Assembly: GCA_002455425.1 (NCBI GenBank)
Contig: DKKT01000079.1
Span: 29,373 to 49,191 of the forward strand
Reading direction: 5' to 3'
Origin: Chthonomonas sp. UBA6659
GTDB lineage: Bacteria > Armatimonadota > Fimbriimonadia > Fimbriimonadales > Fimbriimonadaceae
DNA length: 19,819 nt
Within the stretch, counting starts at the first letter, position 1. Each line of letters begins with the position of its first letter. Both the position numbers and the translations under genes were made by a program. The notes under the pieces were generated by a model. The model did not search any database and was not told where the DNA came from. It saw only the letters and a program-made list of their open reading frames with translations. Shown here piece by piece: positions 14,650-19,819 of the stretch.

Positions 14650-17151
14650 TTACACTCCGGTTTGCAGCTCCTCGATGCGTCGGACGTAGTCGCCGACGAG
14701 AGCCTGACTCTCCTTCTCCTCAGTGCTCTCCGCGTAGACGTGGAACACCGGTTCCACCGCATCCGGGAGCACGAGAACCCAGGAATCCTCGTTGAAGATC
14801 TTGATCCCGTCCACGAGTTCGACCCGCTCGTCGTCCCGATGGAGTTCGGTGATCATCCGCATCACCGCACCCTTGGCCTCCCAGGGGCAGCGGACCTGTT
14901 CATAGGCGAGGGCAAAAGACGGCAGGCTCTCCAGCACTTCACTGAGACTCAAGCCCGTCGTCTGGAGCATCGTCAGCAGTTTCGCGAGACTGAACATGGC
15001 GTCGTAGCCGGGATGAAGTTCGGGAAAGATGAATCCCCCGCGCTCGTCACCGGCGAAGTCGACCCCGGCGTCAAGGCTCGACGACATCAGGGAGCGCGTA
15101 TCGGCCTTTGTCCGAATCACCGACGCCTTCTCGCGCTTCAGCAGCTCCTCCAGGCGGAGGGGAGCGGTCACGCTCATGCCGATCGTGGGCTCGGGGGTGG
15201 TCTTGGCGACGAGCAGGCACAGCGCGGCGAACAGGTTGTTGCCCTGGATCGTCCGTCCCTTGTCGTCGACGATGCTCAGGCGCTCACCCTCGTCCGTGAA
15301 GAGCACGCCCATATCGTAGCCAAGGGTGCCGACGATCTGGCGGAGGTTGTCGAGGTGGCGCTGGACCTCGGCTTCGGAGCGGGGCGCAAGCTTCGCATCG
15401 GCGAAGCCGTTGATGCTGATCGACTCGATCCCCATCCTGCCGAGCATGGCGGGATAGATGCTGCCGATGGCGCTATAGCCGTAGTCGCAGACGATCCGCA
15501 GGCGTCGCCCGCCCCCTTCCCCACCGAGAACTCGGAAGAAGCTCGCCTGGTATTCCTCGACCGCTCGGCTTGCGAACTCGATCTTCCCGAGGTCGTCGGG
15601 ATCGGTGCGATGGAAATCCTCGCGGAAGAATGCGCTTTCGACCTTACGCTCGAGGCCGCGCGGAAGATAGGCGCCGCGGGAGTCGAACAGCTCGATCAGC
15701 GTCACGCGGCTGTTGCCGGGCAACTTGCGCACGTTGAGCGCGCCCGCCGCGCCCGACACTTTCACGAAGTGTCGCGCGATCGGCACCGCCGAACTGCGCA
15801 TGTCGAGGACGTCGCAGCCGACGCTGAGGAGGCTCGCCATCGCCGCCCGTTTGATCATCCGTGACGAGCGAGTGCTGTCCCGCGCGGTGACGAGGGTGGA
15901 GCCTTCCGGCATGATCGAGCCGAACGCGGAACCGAGTCGGGTCGCGAACTCAGGGGTGATCTCGATGTTGCTCAAGCCCGCCGCACCGAGCTCGCGGAAC
16001 AGGTTGCCGCGCCACTTGTTCCCCCAGACGAGCGACATCGTGACGGTCGACCCGCGTTCGATGATCTTGTCGGGCCAAAGTTTGATGCGGGGACGGATCG
16101 CGCACCCGACGTCGATCAGGCATCGATCGCCGACGACCGCGTCCTCCCGCACGACGGAATCGCGCTTGATCGTGACCCGCGAGCAGATCGTCGCCGAGTG
16201 GATGCCGACGTTGGGGCCGATGTAGGTGCTGTCCCAGACCACCGAGCGCTCGACGTTGGCGCCTTCTTCGATCAAGGCGTTGTCCCCGATCACGGTGTAC
16301 GGCCCGATGCGAGCCCCTGCCTTGATCTTGGAGTTGCGCCCGATGCAGACCGGCGGAATGATCACGGCGTCGTCGTCGAGGATGCAGTTCGGACCGACCC
16401 AGACTCCTGGTCGCACCTGTTCACCCAAGACGGGAAGCGTCGTCTTCCCGGAGAGGAGGTGCTCTTGGGCCTCGCGGTACTGATTCAGGGTGCCGACGTC
16501 GCACCAGTACTCCTCCATGACATAGCCGTAGAGGGCCTTGCCCTCGCGGAGGAGAGCGGGAAAGATGTCTTGGCTCCAGTCGTAGGGGCGGCCCGGCTCC
16601 ATCCAGTCGAAGATCTCCGGTTCGAGGATGTACATGCCGGTGTTGACGGTGTCGCTGAACACCTCGGACCAACTCGGCTTCTCGAGAAACCGGACGACGC
16701 GACCTTCATCGTCGGTGATGACCACACCAAATTCGAGCGGGCTCGGAACGCGATAGAGAATCAGGGTCGCAAGGCTCTTCTTCTCCTTATGGAAGGCGAC
16801 GGCCTTGGCGAGGTCGCAGTCGGTGAGGGCGTCTCCCGAGATGATCAGGAAGGTGTCCTCCTTGAGGAGTGCTTCCGCCTTCTTGACGCTGCCCGCGGTT
16901 CCGAGCGGCGTGTCTTCGATGCTGTAGCTCATCGAAACGTCGAGCTCCGAGCCGTCGTCGAACGTATTCTGGATCTCGTCGGCGAGATAGTGGAGCGTCG
17001 ACACCACATCGCGTATTCCGTGCCGACGCAGGAGCAGAAGAATGTGCTCCATGATCGGCTGGTTGCCGACCGGGACAAGCGGTTTGGGACGGTTGGCCGT
17101 GATCGGGCGCAAGCGGGACCCTTCACCACCGGCCATCACGACTGCTTTCAT
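14650..17151 (-). CDS. Sugar-1-phosphate nucleotidyltransferase fused to PMM/PGM-like domain
   Basis: An 833-residue fusion. Residues 1-235 are a nucleotidyltransferase: AGGEGSRLRPIT (7-18) binds the nucleotide, KPLVPVGN the phosphate, and ISGDALTD is the metal-binding region. Residues about 254-362 are a left-handed beta-helix of hexapeptide repeats. The rest is phosphohexomutase-like. Known members of this fusion are annotated as mannose-1-phosphate guanylyltransferases, making GDP-mannose for polysaccharides or glycans; UDP- or dTDP-glucose synthesis is also possible. The mutase half lacks the usual active-site signatures: TARDSTRSSR (about 420-430) replaces TASHNP, TDEGER (about 617) replaces DGDGDR, and LPDAVEP (about 797) replaces RPSGTEP. 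It is therefore probably a structural or regulatory pseudo-mutase. ATG 17151 has AGGAG 9 nt upstream (17161-17165) and a perfect TATAAT behind it. Confidence 0.85.
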   Translation of the reverse strand: MKAVVMAGGEGSRLRPITANRPKPLVPVGNQPIMEHILLLLRRHGIRDVVSTLHYLADEIQNTFDDGSELDVSMSYSIEDTPLGTAGSVKKAEALLKEDTFLIISGDALTDCDLAKAVAFHKEKKSLATLILYRVPSPLEFGVVITDDEGRVVRFLEKPSWSEVFSDTVNTGMYILEPEIFDWMEPGRPYDWSQDIFPALLREGKALYGYVMEEYWCDVGTLNQYREAQEHLLSGKTTLPVLGEQVRPGVWVGPNCILDDDAVIIPPVCIGRNSKIKAGARIGPYTVIGDNALIEEGANVERSVVWDSTYIGPNVGIHSATICSRVTIKRDSVVREDAVVGDRCLIDVGCAIRPRIKLWPDKIIERGSTVTMSLVWGNKWRGNLFRELGAAGLSNIEITPEFATRLGSAFGSIMPEGSTLVTARDSTRSSRMIKRAAMASLLSVGCDVLDMRSSAVPIARHFVKVSGAAGALNVRKLPGNSRVTLIELFDSRGAYLPRGLERKVESAFFREDFHRTDPDDLGKIEFASRAVEEYQASFFRVLGGEGGGRRLRIVCDYGYSAIGSIYPAMLGRMGIESISINGFADAKLAPRSEAEVQRHLDNLRQIVGTLGYDMGVLFTDEGERLSIVDDKGRTIQGNNLFAALCLLVAKTTPEPTIGMSVTAPLRLEELLKREKASVIRTKADTRSLMSSSLDAGVDFAGDERGGFIFPELHPGYDAMFSLAKLLTMLQTTGLSLSEVLESLPSFALAYEQVRCPWEAKGAVMRMITELHRDDERVELVDGIKIFNEDSWVLVLPDAVEPVFHVYAESTEEKESQALVGDYVRRIEELQTGV

Positions 17152-17184
17152 GGGAAATCGCTCCTTTTTCGCGTTGCTGTCCTG

Positions 17185-17190
17185 ATTATA
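17185..17190 (-). promoter_or_regulatory. -10 box of the nucleotidyltransferase gene
   Basis: Minus-strand TATAAT, a perfect consensus, predicts a start near 17178 and a leader of about 27 nt carrying AGGAG (17161-17165). Unlike most other first genes here this message has a leader and Shine-Dalgarno. No -35 match is seen; the region where it should lie is occupied by the inverted repeat at 17200-17214. Confidence 0.65.
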
Positions 17191-17199
17191 TTGCGGGAG

Positions 17200-17214
17200 C
17201 CGGCTTCCTGCCGG
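17200..17214. promoter_or_regulatory. Inverted repeat between divergent promoters
   Basis: CCGGC (17200-17204) and GCCGG (17210-17214) flank TTCCT. It covers the spacer and -35 zone of the minus-strand nucleotidyltransferase promoter and lies 20 bp upstream of the rlmN -10, so it could be a shared operator. The short length makes chance occurrence in high-GC DNA possible. Confidence 0.3.
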
Positions 17215-17233
17215 GGGGAGGGACCCCGGTAGG

Positions 17234-17239
17234 TACACT
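17234..17239 (+). promoter_or_regulatory. -10 box of rlmN (leaderless)
   Basis: TACACT fits TANNNT and begins 13 nt before the ATG at 17247, so the mRNA should start at or one base before the initiation codon. The downstream ACTGGACT bases also occur before the GTG at 4047. No Shine-Dalgarno is present. Confidence 0.45.
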
Positions 17240-17246
17240 GGACTCC

Positions 17247-18323
17247 ATGAATCCCCCTGCCGAGTGCCTGGTCGGACGTACGTCCGTGGCACTCTCCCAA
17301 CTCGCGACCGAGTTCGGAGCGACCGCGTGGCGGGGTAAACAATTGGCGTCGTGGATCTACCGGAAGGCGGTCGCCGACCTCGGTGCCATGAACGACCTGC
17401 CGGCAGGGTTTCGGCGCCGCCTCGCCGAGCGATTCGTCGTGAACCCGCTCCACGTCGCCGACCATCGGAAATCGAGCGATGGAGTCGACAAGCTCCTCGT
17501 GCACGATGGCGATGGGCAGGTCTTCGAGTGCGTCCTGTTGCCCTACTCGAAACGGGTCAGTTGCTGTCTCAGCACCCAGGTCGGATGCCCGATGGGGTGC
17601 ACGTTTTGCGCGACAGGGCTCGGTGGCTTCGACCGAAATCTCTCCGTCGGTGAGATCGTCGGGCAGTACCTCCTTCTCCAAGGGTTGAGTGACCGCCGGG
17701 TCGATCACGTCGTGTTCATGGGCATGGGAGAGCCGCTCCTCAACCTCGACGCGCTCCTGGAGTCGATCGCGATCCTTCACGGCGAAGTCGGGCTCAGCCA
17801 CCGCAATCTGACCGTGTCGACGGTCGGACTCGTTCCTCAGATCGAGCGCTTGGCCGCGGCCAAGCTGCCGATCCACCTCGCGCTCTCGCTTCACAGTCCG
17901 TTCGATGAGATCCGGAGCCGACTGATGCCGGTCAACCGGCGCTGGCCCGTGGCCGAGATCATGGCGACGATGCGCCGATACCAAAAGGCGACGGGGAGGA
18001 AGATCACGATCGAGTATCTGCTCATCGACCGCCTCAACGACACCGAGGAGCAGGCCCTGGCCCTGGCTCGCCTGCTTCGCGGGGTGCCCCACGTGGTCAA
18101 CCTGATTCCGTTCAACTACGTCGATACCGAACAGGGCTTCCGGCGTCCAACCCGAGAACGGGTGCGCGCCTTTCGTCGCACGCTCGAAGAGCAGGGGATC
18201 AATGTGACGGAGCGCGTCGAACGGGGCCACGATATCGCCGCTGCGTGCGGCCAACTCGCCGGCCAACATGAAGGTCGTTTCGCGAGAAGGAGTCGGCTAT
18301 CCGTACTGCCGGTTACGTCTTGA
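17247..18323 (+). CDS. rlmN: 23S rRNA (adenine-C2)-methyltransferase RlmN
   Basis: A 358-residue radical SAM enzyme that methylates C2 of A2503 in 23S rRNA and usually A37 of some tRNAs, helping translational fidelity. The [4Fe-4S] cluster ligands are Cys114, Cys118 and Cys121 in GCPMGCTFCATGLGG, the SAM-binding GMGEPLLN is at 159-166, and the methyl-carrying cysteine is Cys334 in AAACGQLAG. SLHSPFDEIRSRLMPVNRRW is the family signature before the C-terminal part. An RlmN rather than Cfr is supported by genomic setting and the typical N-terminus. It leads an operon with the lpt-like genes: its TGA overlaps the next start (TTGA). The ATG lacks a Shine-Dalgarno but has a -10-like hexamer directly upstream. 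Confidence 0.95.
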   Translation: MNPPAECLVGRTSVALSQLATEFGATAWRGKQLASWIYRKAVADLGAMNDLPAGFRRRLAERFVVNPLHVADHRKSSDGVDKLLVHDGDGQVFECVLLPYSKRVSCCLSTQVGCPMGCTFCATGLGGFDRNLSVGEIVGQYLLLQGLSDRRVDHVVFMGMGEPLLNLDALLESIAILHGEVGLSHRNLTVSTVGLVPQIERLAAAKLPIHLALSLHSPFDEIRSRLMPVNRRWPVAEIMATMRRYQKATGRKITIEYLLIDRLNDTEEQALALARLLRGVPHVVNLIPFNYVDTEQGFRRPTRERVRAFRRTLEEQGINVTERVERGHDIAAACGQLAGQHEGRFARRSRLSVLPVTS

Positions 18324-18844
18324 TCGCTCTGGCGGTGCTCGGATGCGGACGGCGCGAGGTATCGAAGTCGCCGTCTCCGACCTTGCCGCCGGTCGAGGCT
18401 CAGACTCGGTCGGCGGCGACGGAGAAGGTCGAGATGGTCGCGCGCGACGAGGACCGCCGACGAGCGTGGAGCGTTCAGGCTCGGGGCGCGAAACTGAACT
18501 TCGGCGGCGAGGGCAAAATGAGCGGCGACCTGGAGGGCGTCTCCGGCGTCCTCTTCAAAGACGACGCCGAAGCCGCCACCTTCACCGCCGAGTTCGGGAG
18601 CGCCAGCCAGGAGCGTCGCCGTTTGATCTTGCGCGGGCGGGTCAAGCTGATCTCCCTCAAGCAGAAGGCGGTCCTGACGGCCGACGAACTCGAATGGCTG
18701 GACGGCGAAGCGCGGGTGGAAGCCCGCGGCAACGTCCTCGTCCGCAGTGACAACTACGAGGTTGGGCCGTTTCCGAAGGTGCTGGCGACGCCGGACCTCA
18801 CGGATATCGGCACCCCGGATATGTTTATGGAGAAACGTCGTTGA
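18320..18844 (+). CDS. lptC: LptC-like lipoprotein
   Basis: A protein of about 174 residues with an OstA/LptC-like beta-jellyroll pattern: WSVQARGAKLNF, then RLILRGRVKLISL and LTADELEWLDGEARVEARG, as in LptC, the inner-membrane anchored bridge of LPS transport. The N-terminus contains lipobox LAVLGC, so the mature protein is probably lipid-anchored, whereas E. coli LptC keeps a membrane helix. From TTG 18320 the signal would be only eight residues, with no positive charge. The same frame open upstream reads IRTAGYVLIALAVLGC from ATC 18299, which has AAGGAG (18287-18292) 6 nt before it. Either an ATC start or a coupled TTG (TTGA overlap with rlmN) is possible. The gene symbol is by context and pattern. 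Confidence 0.75.
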   Translation: MIALAVLGCGRREVSKSPSPTLPPVEAQTRSAATEKVEMVARDEDRRRAWSVQARGAKLNFGGEGKMSGDLEGVSGVLFKDDAEAATFTAEFGSASQERRRLILRGRVKLISLKQKAVLTADELEWLDGEARVEARGNVLVRSDNYEVGPFPKVLATPDLTDIGTPDMFMEKRR

Positions 18845-19704
18845 ATCGGTTCGTGAACCGTTCTTTGCTTCGAGGGCATGGACGCGTCGGCGCGGTCCTC
18901 GGCCTGGCGCTCGTCGTAGCCTTGGCTTCCGGCCAAGTGATGCGGGTGATTCGGGATAAGGAAGGCGTCCTTGAACTGAAGAACCTCGCGTCGTTCCGCA
19001 GCACCCAGGTCACCAAGTCCCAGATCGTGCACCGCGGGAAGGGCGCGCCCCGATTCAACGCCACTTGGGCCGAACGCGGGCTCGCCCTCTCGGGCGAGAG
19101 TCTCGAGGTCGTCACCGACAAGAACGCCGATGGCGATTTCGAGGTTTCGGTCGTCCACGTGGTCGGCGGCGTGAAGGGCTCGGTCGGCGAGACCGACGAG
19201 CGAGGATTGAGGCGGACGGCGACGGTCGACTGCGATACCGCCGAGCTGAATGCCGCCAAGAACACCGGGACGCTCCAGGGCGGAGTCTCGATCGACGCCC
19301 GCTCTCCTGAGGAGGGCAAGCGCCTCAAGTTCACCGGTGCGAGCGCCGAAATCGGCCTGGTGCCGCTCAAGACGAAGGCCGACTTCCCATTCACCCGAGT
19401 CGAAGTCGCGGGTCCGATCACAGTGCGCTACGAGTCCGAAGTCCAGGATGCCGAAACCAAGAAATCCCGCAAGGTCTTGATCTCGGCGAAGGGATCGCGG
19501 CTGGTCTACAACGACGACGCTCGAACCTTGACGTTGACCGGCAACGTGACCCTGGAAGGCAACGACGAACTCGTCGGCACCAACGTCCAAGCCTCGAGAG
19601 CGGTTCTGAAGTTCGACGCGAAGCGGGACCTCATCGATGTCGAACTGACCGGCGATCCGGGAACCTCGACCCTGCGCGATAAGCCGACCCGGAGCCGCAA
19701 TTGA
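18841..19704 (+). CDS. LptA/OstA-like periplasmic protein
   Basis: A 287-residue exported protein. The N-terminal MNRFVNRSLLRGHGRVGAVL then LALVVALASG is a signal peptide with a positive n-region. The rest is made of repeating beta strands: LKFTGASAEIGL, VLISAKGSRLVYNDDARTLT, LTGNVTLEGNDELVGTN and AVLKFDAKRDLIDVELTG. The last block is the typical LptA/OstA pattern (Gly-Asn-Val, then degraded or accumulated strands). LptA forms the periplasmic bridge carrying LPS to the outer membrane. This one is larger than E. coli LptA (185), perhaps with two jellyroll units. The TTG start overlaps the previous stop (TTGA), with GGAG 8 nt upstream. Confidence 0.75.
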   Translation: MNRFVNRSLLRGHGRVGAVLGLALVVALASGQVMRVIRDKEGVLELKNLASFRSTQVTKSQIVHRGKGAPRFNATWAERGLALSGESLEVVTDKNADGDFEVSVVHVVGGVKGSVGETDERGLRRTATVDCDTAELNAAKNTGTLQGGVSIDARSPEEGKRLKFTGASAEIGLVPLKTKADFPFTRVEVAGPITVRYESEVQDAETKKSRKVLISAKGSRLVYNDDARTLTLTGNVTLEGNDELVGTNVQASRAVLKFDAKRDLIDVELTGDPGTSTLRDKPTRSRN

Positions 19705-19819
19705 AGATCAGCGCGCAGAATCTCGTCAAGCAGTACAAGGGCCGGCGGGTCGTCGATGGCGTGAGCTTCGACATCAGCCAAGGCGAAATCGTTGGGCTGC
19801 TCGGCCCGAACGGCGCCGG
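19701..19819 (+). CDS. lptB: LPS export ABC transporter ATPase, 3' truncated by window
   Basis: Only the first 39 residues are inside the window. They read MKISAQNLVKQYKGRRVV, then a typical ABC ATPase start (VSFDISQGEIVGLLGPNGAG), with Walker A beginning GPNGAG. Following lptC- and lptA-like genes, this is most likely LptB, the cytoplasmic ATPase that powers LPS extraction with LptF and LptG. The TTG start overlaps the previous TGA (TTGA) and has GGAG 6 nt upstream (19691-19694). Walker B and the signature motif are beyond the edge. Confidence 0.85.
   Translation, partial: MKISAQNLVKQYKGRRVVDGVSFDISQGEIVGLLGPNGA

Noticed and set aside
1..19819. CRISPR array, insertion sequence or prophage
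   Set aside because: No regularly spaced repeats, transposase, integrase or terminal inverted repeats are visible.

Overview
The window is high-GC bacterial DNA, densely coding on both strands. The best single taxonomic clue is the type IV pilin-like protein at 3184-3948. Its N-terminus (class III-type prepilin signal, then FPVFAQAKEAAKKTACLSN) and C-terminal FADGSARH block are the style of the large pseudopilin families of Armatimonadota, especially Fimbriimonadia. An LptC/LptA/LptB-like export cluster at the right end implies a diderm cell with an LPS-type outer membrane. The phylum assignment is inference.

Layout, left to right. (1) 1-291 has no convincing gene. (2) 292-3009 is a large cyclase-ATPase-TPR signalling protein. 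(3) 3002-3183 holds a promoter, a complete TPP (THI-box) riboswitch and a switching expression platform, leading directly into the pseudopilin gene 3184-3948. (4) A terminator-like hairpin is followed by an orphan membrane protein, 4047-4700. (5) On the minus strand is an araB-araD operon (ribulokinase, ribulose-5-phosphate 4-epimerase), 7114-4851, without araA in view. (6) A small unknown ORF (7102-7521) converges on an exported HAD acid phosphatase (8166-7525). (7) An HNH-type gene interrupted by an in-frame TGA (8881-8225) is divergent from a ferritin (8914-9393). The ferritin stop codon overlaps that of a membrane-anchored VWA protein (11588-9390). (8) A plus-strand operon holds two FAD-dependent oxidoreductases and an exported unknown (11744-14605). 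(9) On the minus strand is a sugar-1-phosphate nucleotidyltransferase fused to a decayed phosphomannomutase domain (17151-14650). (10) On the plus strand, rlmN leads a tightly coupled series of lptC-like, lptA-like and lptB genes, the last cut by the window edge.

The most notable observation is that a TPP riboswitch, with recognisable promoter, P1/anti-P1 alternative pairing and anti-Shine-Dalgarno element, sits in front of a pseudopilin rather than a thiamine gene. The second is a recurring promoter layout: a TANNNT-like -10 hexamer begins 11-13 nt before the start codon of several first-in-operon genes with no Shine-Dalgarno, so transcription should begin at or next to the start codon (leaderless mRNA). 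Downstream operon genes mostly carry GGAG/GGAGG sites. Other items worth checking are the TGA-broken HNH gene, a possible ATC start for the lptC-like lipoprotein, and three consecutive TTGA stop/start overlaps in the rlmN-lpt operon.
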